DNA of 64,000 bases from Tenacibaculum aiptasiae (GCF_008806755.1 NZ_WAAU01000024.1:213400-277399); one strand, 5' to 3'. Positions 53,919-63,945 are shown, numbered from the stretch's first letter. The notes: a model not told the origin generated them from the letters alone. Numbers and translations are program-made.

Positions 53919-54959
53919 ATGAAAAAAATTACTTTATCCCTTTTAACAATTTTCAGCTTAGTTTTTAGTACAAAAGCTCAAGATGGTTTTGAGCAAGCTA
54001 TTTTAGGTAACACAAAAGATGCAGGAAATCTTATTCAAGCATATTTCAACCCAGGCATAGAAGGTTCAATAAATAGTATGAATTCAGGATGGTACCACAC
54101 CGCAAAAGTTCATAAAAAATTTGGTTTTGATATTACTATCGGATTAAATGGTAGTTTTATTGGGTCTGAAAAAGAAACTTTTAATATCCAACAAGCCTTA
54201 GGTCCTGGATCTTCAATTACTTCAACATCCACAACTGCCTCTACTTTTGCAGGCCCAGACACTCCTACTACATTTACAGTTAGTAGAACTATAGATATTG
54301 GAGGAACACCACAAGTTGTTACTGCAGATTTTGAATTACCAGGTGGAATAATAAGTGATTTTCCAATAAAGGCAATACCAACCTACGCTGTACAAGTAGG
54401 TTTAGGATTACCATACAAATTTGAAGTTATGGCTCGTTTCTTTCCTGAAACAAAATTTGGTGATGATGGAGGAAAAATAAATATGTTTGGTATAGGGCTT
54501 AAGAAAGAAATAACCAGCTGGTTTGGACCTTTAGACAAATTACCATTACATGTTTCTTTATTAGCTGCTTATACTAATTTAGATGTAAAATACGGTTTTG
54601 GAAGTCAAACTACCGGAGCTTTAACAGTTCAAAACGGTGCTGGAGAATTTGGTTTATCAGCTTTTTCTTTTCAAGCAATCGCTTCTTTAAACTTCCCAAT
54701 AATTAATGTATTTGGAGGTATAGGATACAACACCGGTAATGCAGATTTAAGAATGGTTGGTACATACACTGGTACATTTAACCATGCTGGTGGAACAGAG
54801 CAAGTAGCCTTAACTCCACCTAGTTTAGAATTTAAATCAAGTAGTTTTAACACAACTATAGGTGCAAGAATTAGTTTAGGATTTTTTAAGCTTTTTGGTA
54901 GTTATTCTTTACAAGATTACAACACTGTTAATGCCGGAATAGCTTTCAGTTTTAGATAA
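53919..54959 (+). CDS. DUF6588-like secreted barrel protein
   Basis: 346 aa. Signal peptide to about TKAQ (residue 20). The mature part is an outer-membrane type barrel with Gly-rich amphipathic strands (FGFDITIGLNGSFIG, YAVQVGLGLPYKFEVMARF, SLGFFKLFGSYSLQDYNTVNAGIAFSF) and a C-terminal Phe-Arg. I place it in the DUF6588-like group. A Thr/Ser-rich stretch (STSTTASTFAGPDTPTTFT, about 104-122) probably forms a surface loop. Function unknown. Confidence 0.82.
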   Translation: MKKITLSLLTIFSLVFSTKAQDGFEQAILGNTKDAGNLIQAYFNPGIEGSINSMNSGWYHTAKVHKKFGFDITIGLNGSFIGSEKETFNIQQALGPGSSITSTSTTASTFAGPDTPTTFTVSRTIDIGGTPQVVTADFELPGGIISDFPIKAIPTYAVQVGLGLPYKFEVMARFFPETKFGDDGGKINMFGIGLKKEITSWFGPLDKLPLHVSLLAAYTNLDVKYGFGSQTTGALTVQNGAGEFGLSAFSFQAIASLNFPIINVFGGIGYNTGNADLRMVGTYTGTFNHAGGTEQVALTPPSLEFKSSSFNTTIGARISLGFFKLFGSYSLQDYNTVNAGIAFSFR

Positions 54960-54990
54960 ACTCTTATTTGTTAAAAAAATCTTAATAAAA

Positions 54991-55022
54991 AAAGAACTTT
55001 ACTCTAACGAGTGAGGTTCTTT
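54991..55022 (+). terminator. Intrinsic terminator after the DUF6588-like gene
   Basis: AAAGAACTTTACTC pairs with GAGTGAGGTTCTTT (two G-U wobbles) around TAAC, then a T-run. 31 bp past the stop. Confidence 0.88.
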
Positions 55023-55076
55023 TTTTTATTTTCGAAACTCAATTATTAAAAAGAAATTATCAATATTAAAAAGATT

Positions 55077-56996
55077 ATGAAAACAAGATTACTTATTTTA
55101 TTATTCCTAACCTCTTTTTTAGGACATTCTCAAAAAGAGCCAGACCATACGCTTACATTAGATAGCAAAATTAGTAATGTTTACCTACACAATTTAACAG
55201 GAATACCCGTAGCAACAACAGATGGTGGCGTGTATGGAGTTAATGGTGAAACTGGGCAAAAAATATGGGAATTTAAAGAAACTGGTTTTGTTAAAAGCCT
55301 TAATGCTCTTGGACAAACTTCTGAATCTTCATTTAGAGAAATAGCCCTATCACCTTTTGGTAAATTTGGTCAAACAATTTTCAATATTAAAACCGGCCAT
55401 AAAATTATAGATGATAAAACCAATGATTATAAAGGTATATTTTCTAACAAATTTGTATTTGGTAAAAACGCTATTTTATTTTTTGCAAAAACTGATAAAA
55501 CTGCCGCAAAACTTTTCTTAGTTAGTATAGAAAACGACAACATTCTTTGGGAGAACGCTATTAAAACTAATAAAAAACTAGGTAGTTTATTATCAGGAGG
55601 AGCATCTATCAGTAATTTTGTACAAAACGATAATCGAATAGCTTTTTCTGCAGGAAAAACAGTATTCCTAGTAAACAAAGAAGACGGGGCTATTATTGTT
55701 TCAGAAAAGTATGATGCAGGAAAATTATTCTTTACAGAAGATAATAAATCTTTAATTGCTGTAGAAAACAAAAGCAGCTCATTAATCGGAGGAGCTATAA
55801 AAGCAGGATTTACTATGGGACTTTCTTTATTAGGAAAAAAAGTTATTGGTAAAGAATTAATTGCCTTTGACGTTAATACCGGTAAAGAAGTATGGAAAAA
55901 AGCTATTAAACTTGACGAAGGTTTTGTAGACTACCAATTTGAAGATGGAAAACTTTTCTTAATTCATGAAGACGGAGCTAAATTATACGATTATCATACA
56001 GGTAAAGAAGCTTGGAAAAAAGAATTTAAAAGAAAAAAAGTAAAAGGTGTTGAAAAAACTAATGAAGGTTATATCGTTTATTACAAAAACAAAAAGCATT
56101 TAGTAGACAACAACGGGAAAAAAATATGGAAAAAACCTCAAAGAGTAATCAAAAATGTAGATTTCGATGTAGATGATGAAGAAGAGTTCACTACATTTTC
56201 TTATGACAAAGGAACTATTTTTGTGACTCCAAATAGAATTGAATATTTTGAAAAAGGAAAAGAAAAAAGAATATACAAGATTAAATTAGATGAAAAAAGT
56301 GATAAACTAACTCATCATGAAAAAAATAATTCTTTAATTTTATTGAGCGGAAAAAAATTATACATTTTAAACCCTGATAAAGGCCTTGGAAAAGATCAAG
56401 TAAAAAAGATTGATTTTAATGATGCTAGTAAAATAACCTCAGTTGAAATAAGAGATAAAGGATACTTCATCAACAGTAACTGGGAATATGTAATTACCGA
56501 TTTTGAAGGAAATACAATAAAAAAAGAATATTTTAAACAACCTGGAGAAGGACTTAGACATTTAAAGAATTTTGGTTCTTATGCATTAGGCTTTACTGGT
56601 TTTGGAATGCAAGGACTTGGACTAGCTAACGCTACATATGGGTCAGCACTTGTTGGATCTGGAGCATTTGTTGGTAAACAAAACACTATGAATCGTGGTG
56701 TAAAACACATAAACAAAGGTAAATCTCAATTCAACCAAGGAACAATGATTTCTGAAGTAGGTGAACTATTGTGGGACGGTGACCGTTACAATGCTTTTAA
56801 GGGCACCAAAAACAATGCTTTCTTCTATGCTAACAAAGATGGCAAAAAAGTTCTAGTTCAAGTAAATAAAGACTCTGGTAACACAATTGAAACTTATGAA
56901 TTTGGCATAGATAAACCTAAATACAAAATAGATAAACCCGCTAAAAAGATTTATTTTTCAAAAGGAAAAGATTTAAAAATATTTAGCTATAACTAA
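55077..56996 (+). CDS. Exported PQQ-like beta-propeller protein
   Basis: 639 aa. Signal peptide to about LGHSQ (residue 19). Repeats such as ETGQKIWEFKE, NTGKEVWKKAI and HTGKEAWKKEFK are the xTGxxxW signature of PQQ-like (BamB-type) beta-propellers. A Gly-rich hydrophobic patch (LIGGAIKAGFTMGLSLLGKK, about 235-254) and another near 515-545 interrupt the propeller and may be membrane-associated. True PQQ binding or catalysis is not indicated. Role unknown; a scaffold is possible. Confidence 0.85.
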   Translation: MKTRLLILLFLTSFLGHSQKEPDHTLTLDSKISNVYLHNLTGIPVATTDGGVYGVNGETGQKIWEFKETGFVKSLNALGQTSESSFREIALSPFGKFGQTIFNIKTGHKIIDDKTNDYKGIFSNKFVFGKNAILFFAKTDKTAAKLFLVSIENDNILWENAIKTNKKLGSLLSGGASISNFVQNDNRIAFSAGKTVFLVNKEDGAIIVSEKYDAGKLFFTEDNKSLIAVENKSSSLIGGAIKAGFTMGLSLLGKKVIGKELIAFDVNTGKEVWKKAIKLDEGFVDYQFEDGKLFLIHEDGAKLYDYHTGKEAWKKEFKRKKVKGVEKTNEGYIVYYKNKKHLVDNNGKKIWKKPQRVIKNVDFDVDDEEEFTTFSYDKGTIFVTPNRIEYFEKGKEKRIYKIKLDEKSDKLTHHEKNNSLILLSGKKLYILNPDKGLGKDQVKKIDFNDASKITSVEIRDKGYFINSNWEYVITDFEGNTIKKEYFKQPGEGLRHLKNFGSYALGFTGFGMQGLGLANATYGSALVGSGAFVGKQNTMNRGVKHINKGKSQFNQGTMISEVGELLWDGDRYNAFKGTKNNAFFYANKDGKKVLVQVNKDSGNTIETYEFGIDKPKYKIDKPAKKIYFSKGKDLKIFSYN

Positions 56997-57003
56997 TCAT
57001 TTT

Positions 57004-57031
57004 AAAGCCCATTGAAATTTCGATGGGCTTT
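57004..57031 (+). terminator. Intrinsic terminator after the propeller gene
   Basis: AAAGCCCAT (57004-57012) pairs with ATGGGCTTT (57023-57031), 10-nt internal part, then a T-run. 7 bp past the stop. Confidence 0.88.
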
Positions 57032-57057
57032 TCTTTTTATATCCTTAGGCAAATCGC

Positions 57058-57065
57058 TATTTTTG
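57058..57065 (+). promoter_or_regulatory. -7 promoter element for mdh
   Basis: TATTTTTG, exact TAnnTTTG match, 40 bp before the ATG at 57106. Confidence 0.45.
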
Positions 57066-57105
57066 TGCATCTTAAATTAATCATCACAATTAAAATATAA
57101 ATAAA

Positions 57106-58032
57106 ATGAAAGTAACAGTTGTAGGAGCAGGTGCTGTAGGTGCAAGTTGTGCAGAGTACATTGCTATTAAAAACTTCGCATCTGAAGTTGTATTAGTTGA
57201 CATTAAAGAAGGTTTTGCTGAGGGTAAAGCTATGGACTTAATGCAAACTGCTTCTTTAAACGGTTTTGACACTAAAATCACAGGAACAACAGGAGATTAT
57301 AGTAAAACTGCTGGGTCTGATGTATGTGTTATCACTTCTGGAATTGCTCGTAAGCCAGGTATGTCTCGCGACGAGTTACTAGGAATTAACGCTGGAATTG
57401 TAAAAACAGTTTCTGCTAGTTTAATTGAGCACTCTCCAAATACAATTATCATTGTAGTATCTAACCCAATGGATACTATGACTTACTTAGTTCACAAAAC
57501 TACTGGATTACCTAAAAACAGAATTATTGGTATGGGTGGTGCTTTAGATTCTGCACGTTTCAAATATCGTTTAGCAGAAGCTTTAGAAGCCCCTATTTCT
57601 GATGTTGATGGTATGGTTATAGGTGGTCACTCAGATAAAGGAATGGTTCCTTTAACTCGTTTAGCTACTCGTAACTCTGTTCCTGTTTCTGAATTTTTAT
57701 CAGAAGAACGTTTAGAGCAAGTAAAACAAGATACAAAAGTAGGTGGAGCAACTTTAACTGGTTTATTAGGAACTTCAGCTTGGTATGCACCAGGTGCTGC
57801 TGTATCAGGTATGGTTCAAGCAATTGCTTGTGATACTAAGAAAATATTCCCTTGTTCTGCTTTATTAGATGGAGAATACGGTTTATCAGATTTATGTATT
57901 GGTGTACCTGTTGTACTAGGAGCTAACGGTATTGAAAAAATCGTTAACATTAACTTAAGCGAAGAAGAAAAAGCACATTTAACAGCATCTGCAGAGGCCG
58001 TTAAAAATAACAATGCTGCTTTAGACATCTAA
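57106..58032 (+). CDS. mdh: Malate dehydrogenase
   Basis: 308 aa, cytoplasmic, NAD-dependent. Interconverts malate and oxaloacetate in the TCA cycle. The Rossmann motif VGAGAVGASCA, the substrate-binding RKPGMSRDEL (Arg pair) and the catalytic His in GGHSDKGMVPL identify the LDH-like bacterial MDH group. Single gene, with its own promoter and downstream hairpins. Confidence 0.97.
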   Translation: MKVTVVGAGAVGASCAEYIAIKNFASEVVLVDIKEGFAEGKAMDLMQTASLNGFDTKITGTTGDYSKTAGSDVCVITSGIARKPGMSRDELLGINAGIVKTVSASLIEHSPNTIIIVVSNPMDTMTYLVHKTTGLPKNRIIGMGGALDSARFKYRLAEALEAPISDVDGMVIGGHSDKGMVPLTRLATRNSVPVSEFLSEERLEQVKQDTKVGGATLTGLLGTSAWYAPGAAVSGMVQAIACDTKKIFPCSALLDGEYGLSDLCIGVPVVLGANGIEKIVNINLSEEEKAHLTASAEAVKNNNAALDI

Positions 58033-58054
58033 AATTAGCTTCAAAACAAATAAC

Positions 58055-58087
58055 AAACCCCTGAATAATGAACTTATTCAGGGGTTT
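58055..58087 (+). terminator. Hairpin after mdh
   Basis: AAACCCCTGAATAA pairs with TTATTCAGGGGTTT around TGAAC, perfect 14-bp stem. It is 22 bp past the stop but lacks a good U-tract. Confidence 0.8.
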
Positions 58088-58159
58088 ATCTTTATAAAAA
58101 TATGTTAAAATCTAACTATAGTTGTAAGAAATTTAAATTCTATACGTCTTTATAGTAAG

Positions 58160-58184
58160 AGAAACATCAGCAGTGTTTCTTTTT
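58160..58184 (+). terminator. Second terminator-like hairpin after mdh
   Basis: AGAAACA pairs with TGTTTCT around TCAGCAG, followed by TTTT. Plus-strand polarity. No gene lies between it and the first hairpin. Confidence 0.55.
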
Positions 58185-58206
58185 CATAGTTTTTCATAGC
58201 AATTTT

Positions 58207-58244
58207 CCCACTTCATTCCATTGTGAAGTGGGTTTATTTTTTTT
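58207..58244 (+). terminator. Third terminator-like hairpin after mdh
   Basis: CCCACTTCA pairs with TGAAGTGGG around an 8-nt loop, followed by a strong T-run on the plus strand. It ends at the stop of the convergent ftsE gene. Confidence 0.75.
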
Positions 58245-58927
58245 TAGACAGATTGTTGCACTACTTCAAATAATTCTCCACCTTCACACTTAACTGTTTT
58301 TTGCTTAAACTTCACAATCAGTTGATAATCGTGAGTAGCCATTAAAATTGTTTTCCCACTTTTATGAATTTCATTCAATAGCTCCATCACCTCTAGAGAA
58401 GTTTTAGGGTCTAAATTCCCTGTAGGCTCATCTGCTAAAATCAATTCTGGATTATTTAATAAAGCTCTAGCTATCGCAACACGCTGTTGTTCTCCTCCTG
58501 AAAGTTCAAAAGTTTTTTTATAGTACTTTTCTTTCATCCCTACTTTATCCAAAACCTCATAAATTTTATCTTTCATATCGGCTTTGTTTTTCCAACCAGT
58601 AGCTTTTAAGACAAATTCTAAATTTTCAAAAACATTCCTATCGTTTAATAATTTAAAATCTTGAAAAACGATACCTAGCTTCCTTCTTAAAAAAGGAATA
58701 TCCTTTTCCTTAATTTTCTTTAAATCAAAACCAACAATATCTCCTAAACCACGTTGCAAACGCAAATCTCCATACAGAGTTTTTAACAAACTACTTTTAC
58801 CACTTCCAGTTTTACCAATTAAGTAATAAAAGTCACCTTTATTTAAAGTAAAGTTAACTTTAGACAAAACTAAACTATCTTGTTGATAAATATCTGCATT
58901 TTCAAGGTGTAAAACGGGTCTTTCCAT
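58244..58927 (-). CDS. ftsE: Cell division ATP-binding protein FtsE
   Basis: 227 aa ABC ATPase. With FtsX it controls peptidoglycan hydrolases at the septum. Walker A GKTGSGKS (38-45), Q-loop IVFQDFKLL, signature LSGGEQQRVAIARAL, Walker B LILADEPTGNLD and the switch His are complete. ftsX is not adjacent, as in other Bacteroidota. It is divergent from the TPR gene, with promoters for both in the 125-bp gap. Confidence 0.92.
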   Translation of the reverse strand: MERPVLHLENADIYQQDSLVLSKVNFTLNKGDFYYLIGKTGSGKSSLLKTLYGDLRLQRGLGDIVGFDLKKIKEKDIPFLRRKLGIVFQDFKLLNDRNVFENLEFVLKATGWKNKADMKDKIYEVLDKVGMKEKYYKKTFELSGGEQQRVAIARALLNNPELILADEPTGNLDPKTSLEVMELLNEIHKSGKTILMATHDYQLIVKFKQKTVKCEGGELFEVVQQSV

Positions 58928-58944
58928 ATATCGTTATGTTTCTA

Positions 58945-58952
58945 CAAATCTA
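58945..58952 (-). promoter_or_regulatory. -7 promoter element for ftsE
   Basis: TAGATTTG on the minus strand, exact TAnnTTTG match, 17 bp before the ATG at 58927. Confidence 0.45.
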
Positions 58953-58983
58953 AAATTTTATTACGTAATTATATAACATTTAT

Positions 58984-58991
58984 TACTTTTG
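58984..58991 (+). promoter_or_regulatory. -7 promoter element for the TPR/barrel operon
   Basis: TACTTTTG, exact TAnnTTTG match, 61 bp before the ATG at 59053. Confidence 0.45.
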
Positions 58992-59052
58992 ATAAAAAGT
59001 CTTCCAACAAAAACAAAAAACAAACGTTATACTACTTAGATAACTGAAAAAT

Positions 59053-62000
59053 ATGAGATTTATTTGTTCTAATAAGAGCTACTATTTATTATTTTTATTA
59101 GCCTTTTCAACATCATTAATAGCCCAAGAATCAGCTATTAACACCGACGTTGCTTCCAACTTCCATAAAGCATTAAAGTTTTATAACAATAAGGCTTATG
59201 CTGCGGCTCAAGATTTATTTGTTGAAGTATCCAAAAATTCAGACCAACATAAAAATCGCAAAGCTGACGCAGATTATTATGATGCTATGTGTGCAATTAA
59301 ATTAATACAAGACGATGCTGATGAAAAAGTATTAGAATTTGTAAAAAATTATCCCTATAACAATAAAAAGGAAAAAGCTTTTTTAAATGTGGGTAATTAT
59401 TATTTCGCAAATAGAAAAGCTGCACATGCTTTAAAATGGTATCAAAAAGTAAATGAAAAGCTTTTAACACAACCTGAGCGAGATGAGTTAAACTACAAAA
59501 TGGGATATGCCCTTTTGGCCTCTAATTATTTGAAAGATGCTAAATCTCGTTTTAAAACCTTGTTAGGAAACCCTATCTATGGTAACGATGCTCGTTATTA
59601 CTATGGATACGTTGCTTACAAACAAGAAAACTTCGGCGAAGCGGAAGACAACCTAAGTCAATTAGCAAATGATGCTACTTATCAGGCTAAAGCCAACTAC
59701 TATATCTTAGATATTAGTTTTAAAGCTGGACGTTTTGACAAGTCAGTACAAATTGGAAAAAAACTTCTAGAAAGTACTAAAGACAAAAAAGAGATTTCTC
59801 AAATTTCTAAAATCATGGGAGAAAGTTATTTTAATTTAAAAAAATACGACCAAGCAATCCCATATTTAAAAGCTTATAAAGGAAAGAAGGGAAAATGGAC
59901 AAATACAGATTATTACTATTTAGGATATGCTTATTATAAGCAAAAAGACTACGAAAAGGCAATTAGTAACTTTAATAAGATTATAGGTGGTAATAACAAA
60001 GTTGCTCAAAACGCATATTATCATTTAGGTGAATGTTATTTAGAATTACAAAAAAAGCCTGAAGCTTTAAACGCATTTAGAAATGCTAGCGAAATGGATT
60101 TTGATTTAAAAATTACTGAAAGCTCTTTATTCAACTATGCGAAATTAAGTTACGAGCAAGGGAATCCTTATGAAAACGTTCCTGATGTTTTAAAAGGTTT
60201 TATAGCAAAATACCCTAACTCTCCTAATACAAGTGAAATAAACAATTTATTAATTACTTCTTATTTACATCAACAAGATTACCAAGGAGCTTTAGATTAT
60301 TTAAACGAGTCTAAATCACCAGAAAATCAAAATCTTGCCAATGAAGTATCTTTATACAGAGGTATTCAATTATTTAATGAAAGTAAATTAAAAGAAGCTA
60401 AACCATATTTTTCAAAAGCTACTTTAGCTGAAAACGCTATTGTAAGCAACAAAGGAACTTTTTGGTTAGCAGAAACAGAATACTTATTAGGAAACTATAA
60501 AGAAGCTTTAACTAGTTTTTTATTAGTTACCAATAAAGAAATAGAAGAAATTAAAAAGTTAGATTACAATATTGCATATACTTATTTTAAGTTGAAAGAT
60601 TATGAAAATTCTGCCAAGCACTTTCAACAATTTATAGATATAAAATTAGATGACAACGATTTAAATGACGATGCCTCAAATCGTTTAGGAGATTCTTATT
60701 ATGCTTCTAAGAAATACCCAGAAGCTATTGAATCATACAATAAAGTAGTTCAAGAAGGAGGTGTTGGTTCTGATTATGCGCAATATCAAATTGCTATGAG
60801 TAATGGATTTATGGGTAAAAGTGATTCTAAAATTGAAAACTTAAAAACTTTAATCAATAGCTATCCAGACTCTCAATTACAAGATGATGCAATGTTTCAG
60901 TTAGCTACAACTTATACAACAGCTAATAATTCAACAGAAGCTCAGAACACATACAACAAACTATTATCAAAACACGCTAAAAGTAGCTATGTTCCTAATG
61001 TACTTCTAAGGCAAGGACTATTATTTTATAACAATAATGACAACAAAAAAGCATTAGAAAAATACAAAGAAATTGTAGCAAAACACCCAAATTCAAAAGA
61101 GGCAAAACAAGCCGTTACGAATGTTAAAAATGTATACATTGACATAGGTAAAGTTGATGAATATGCCGCTTGGGTTAAAAATGTAAAATTTGTAAATGTT
61201 AGTAACGCAGAATTAGACAATGCTACTTTCCAATCTGCTGAAAATAAATTCTTAGAAAATAATAGCGCAAAAGCAATAGAAGGATTTAACAAATATCTTG
61301 AAGCATTTCCAAATGGAGCACATGCTTTAAAAACACACTTCTATCTTGCCCAATCCTACAACAACATCAATCAGTTTAAAAATGCAGTTCCTCACTATAC
61401 TTATGTAATAAGTCAGGATAAAAGCGAGTATACAGAAGAATCTTTAACAAAACTTGCTAAAATCTATTTAGAGGATGAAAACTGGGATAATGGAATGTTA
61501 GTTTTAGAGCAACTAGAAAAAGAAGCAAATTACCCTCAAAACATCATTTTTGCGCAAAGTAATTTGATGAAAGGACATTATAAAAAGGAAGATTATAACA
61601 ACGCTATAAACTACGCTGAAAAAGTATTAAGTAACGGTAAAGTAGACGCAAATATTATTGAAGATGCTAAAGTAATCATAGCTCGTTCAGCATTCAAAAC
61701 TAACGATTACCTAACTGCAGAAGAGTTCTTCCTTGAAATTAGTAAAAAGGCAACAGGTGCATTAAAAGCAGAAAGCTTATACTATAATGCCTTCTTTTTA
61801 AATGATCATAAAGATTATGAAGCTTCCAATAAAGCTGTACAAGATTTAATAGCCAACTACTCTTCTTATAAGTATTGGGGAGTAAAAAGCTATATTATAA
61901 TGGCAAAAAACTATTATGCGTTAAAAGATGCTTACCAGGCTACTTACATTTTAGAAAACATCATCAAAAACTTTACACAATATAAAGATGTGTTGGAAGA

Positions 62001-62073
62001 AGCTAAAAATGAGCTTAGCAACATAAAGAATAAAGAAGCAAAAACAAACGAATCTGTAACTACCCAAAACTAA
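59053..62073 (+). CDS. Exported tetratricopeptide repeat protein
   Basis: 1006 aa. Signal peptide to about LIAQ (residue 24). The rest is a long solenoid of TPR-like pairs (ADYYDAMCAIKL, GYVAYKQENFGEAEDNLSQLA, LGYAYYKQKDYEKAISNFNKII, and many more). Such periplasmic TPR proteins scaffold envelope complexes. The stop is 27 bp from the next gene, a beta-barrel protein, and the pair is probably an operon. The partner and function are unknown. Confidence 0.9.
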   Translation: MRFICSNKSYYLLFLLAFSTSLIAQESAINTDVASNFHKALKFYNNKAYAAAQDLFVEVSKNSDQHKNRKADADYYDAMCAIKLIQDDADEKVLEFVKNYPYNNKKEKAFLNVGNYYFANRKAAHALKWYQKVNEKLLTQPERDELNYKMGYALLASNYLKDAKSRFKTLLGNPIYGNDARYYYGYVAYKQENFGEAEDNLSQLANDATYQAKANYYILDISFKAGRFDKSVQIGKKLLESTKDKKEISQISKIMGESYFNLKKYDQAIPYLKAYKGKKGKWTNTDYYYLGYAYYKQKDYEKAISNFNKIIGGNNKVAQNAYYHLGECYLELQKKPEALNAFRNASEMDFDLKITESSLFNYAKLSYEQGNPYENVPDVLKGFIAKYPNSPNTSEINNLLITSYLHQQDYQGALDYLNESKSPENQNLANEVSLYRGIQLFNESKLKEAKPYFSKATLAENAIVSNKGTFWLAETEYLLGNYKEALTSFLLVTNKEIEEIKKLDYNIAYTYFKLKDYENSAKHFQQFIDIKLDDNDLNDDASNRLGDSYYASKKYPEAIESYNKVVQEGGVGSDYAQYQIAMSNGFMGKSDSKIENLKTLINSYPDSQLQDDAMFQLATTYTTANNSTEAQNTYNKLLSKHAKSSYVPNVLLRQGLLFYNNNDNKKALEKYKEIVAKHPNSKEAKQAVTNVKNVYIDIGKVDEYAAWVKNVKFVNVSNAELDNATFQSAENKFLENNSAKAIEGFNKYLEAFPNGAHALKTHFYLAQSYNNINQFKNAVPHYTYVISQDKSEYTEESLTKLAKIYLEDENWDNGMLVLEQLEKEANYPQNIIFAQSNLMKGHYKKEDYNNAINYAEKVLSNGKVDANIIEDAKVIIARSAFKTNDYLTAEEFFLEISKKATGALKAESLYYNAFFLNDHKDYEASNKAVQDLIANYSSYKYWGVKSYIIMAKNYYALKDAYQATYILENIIKNFTQYKDVLEEAKNELSNIKNKEAKTNESVTTQN

Positions 62074-62100
62074 AATTTGTTAACAACAAAAGAAAGTTCA

Positions 62101-63897
62101 ATGATTAGATTAATGAAAAAGCACATAGGTTTCCTTGTTTTATTTGTAACATTAATTGCAAATGCGCAAGAGAAAAAAGCAACCGAAAAAGCTAAAGACA
62201 CCATAATAAAAACGGAAGTAGTTAATGTAGTTACTTCTTATGTCCCTAAAATTACTGATGCTTTTAAAATAAAGCAAAAGCCAATAATTAAGCATACTAA
62301 AGAAACTCAAAAGAAAGAGTTAAAATACCAAATATTTTCTGTACCGGTAGCTTCTACTTTTATACCAAAAAGTGGAACTATGAAAAAAATAAACTTAGGC
62401 AAACGAGAAAGATTATATCCAAACTATTTCTCTATAGGTTTGGCTAATAAAATTGCGCCTTACCTTGAAGCATATGTTAGACGCAATGAACGATTCAATA
62501 GTGAATACGGAGCACATATTAAATTTTTATTGTCAGCTGACCCAGTTGAAAACACAAGATTGAGTAGTACTTTTTATAATGCTAGTCTTAATTTATTTTA
62601 TGCACAACAAGAACGTTTCTTTAACTGGAAAGCAGGTGTAAAAGCAGAACGAAATAAATACAATTGGTATGGTTTGCCTCGCAACATTACTTTTACAGAT
62701 GCTACTATTAGTGCTATAGAAGAAGAACAGGCTTACAACAACTTTAAGGTTTTTGGAACTATTAAGTTTGACGACACTGATTTTAAAGAAGCAAATGGTT
62801 CTATTACCTATTTCTCAGATGCTTTGAGTAGCAATGAATTCTTTATAAACGGAAATGCACTTTTTGAATTTCGTCTAAGTGAAATAATTCATCGTGACTT
62901 AAATGACTTAAGTTTAAATACTACTATAAGTTATTTAGGTACTAAATTTGACAAAACATACGACTCTCAAAACGAATTAAAACATAGTTTCTTTGTTGTT
63001 GGCGCACACCCTACATACAAATTCAACGTACAAAATCTAGCTATTAAAATTGGAGCCAAAAGTTATTTTGCAATGGATTTAGAAAACAGCAAGAACAATT
63101 TTTTAATTTATCCAGATGTTGAGCTATCCTACCCTATTGTAAAAGATTTTGCAAATGTATTTGTTGGGGCTGGTGGTGATGTTGATATAACTTCATATCA
63201 ATCCATTGTAGAGCAAAACCCTTACGTATCACCAACACAAAACTTATTATTAAAAAATACAAAATATTCAGTTTTTGGAGGTATTAAAGGAAAACTAGAC
63301 GCACAATTTAGTTACAACTTCAAAGCTAGTTATTCAAATATAGAGAACAATCCATTCTTTTCATTGAATCAGTCAAAATCAAATGGAAGTAATACTGCAG
63401 GAAGCAACGCCTTTAGTTTTTTAGGATATGAGTATGGAAACTCTTTCACTACTGTTTATGACGACATAAAACTTCTGAACTTCTTTGGTGAAGTAGCTTA
63501 CAATGGCTTTAAAAATTTAACTGTAGGATTCAATGGGCAATTCAACTCATTTACTTTAACGAATCAGTTAGAAGCTTGGAACGCCCCTAAAATACAAGGA
63601 GAAATCTTTGGAACTTATAAAACAGAAAAATGGTATGCTGGAGCAAATCTTTATTTTGTTGGAGAACGAAAAGGAAAATTGTTCGACGTATTACCAGCAC
63701 AAACATTTAATACAATTAATTTAAAAAGTTATTTCGATGTAAACTTTAATGGAGGATATAATTTCAGTGACTCTTTTTCAGTTTTCCTAAACCTTAATAA
63801 CGTATTAAATAACAGCTATCAAAGATTCAACAACTTTAATGTACAAGGTTTCCAAGTAATGGGAGGTGCAACTTGGAAGTTTGATTCAATTTTTTAA
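62101..63897 (+). CDS. TonB-receptor-like outer-membrane beta-barrel protein
   Basis: 598 aa from this start. Signal peptide MKKHIGFLVLFVTLIANAQ (residues 5-23). The mature N-terminus is short and basic, then a barrel of about 16-18 amphipathic strands ends WKFDSIF. It resembles a TonB-dependent receptor barrel but has no obvious plug domain or carboxypeptidase-like domain. The frame opens at a TTG at 62077; the ATGs at 62101 or 62113 are better starts. Follows the TPR gene by 27 bp. Confidence 0.85.
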   Translation: MIRLMKKHIGFLVLFVTLIANAQEKKATEKAKDTIIKTEVVNVVTSYVPKITDAFKIKQKPIIKHTKETQKKELKYQIFSVPVASTFIPKSGTMKKINLGKRERLYPNYFSIGLANKIAPYLEAYVRRNERFNSEYGAHIKFLLSADPVENTRLSSTFYNASLNLFYAQQERFFNWKAGVKAERNKYNWYGLPRNITFTDATISAIEEEQAYNNFKVFGTIKFDDTDFKEANGSITYFSDALSSNEFFINGNALFEFRLSEIIHRDLNDLSLNTTISYLGTKFDKTYDSQNELKHSFFVVGAHPTYKFNVQNLAIKIGAKSYFAMDLENSKNNFLIYPDVELSYPIVKDFANVFVGAGGDVDITSYQSIVEQNPYVSPTQNLLLKNTKYSVFGGIKGKLDAQFSYNFKASYSNIENNPFFSLNQSKSNGSNTAGSNAFSFLGYEYGNSFTTVYDDIKLLNFFGEVAYNGFKNLTVGFNGQFNSFTLTNQLEAWNAPKIQGEIFGTYKTEKWYAGANLYFVGERKGKLFDVLPAQTFNTINLKSYFDVNFNGGYNFSDSFSVFLNLNNVLNNSYQRFNNFNVQGFQVMGGATWKFDSIF

Positions 63898-63923
63898 TAT
63901 TTTAAAATATAAAACTTACATTT

Positions 63924-63945
63924 ATGGCACTTAAAAAAGTGTCAT
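63924..63945. terminator. Hairpin between the barrel gene and the next gene
   Basis: ATGGCACTT pairs with AAGTGTCAT (one G-U wobble) around AAAA. No U-tract follows, so it may not stop transcription. It is 2 bp upstream of the next ATG. Confidence 0.5.
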
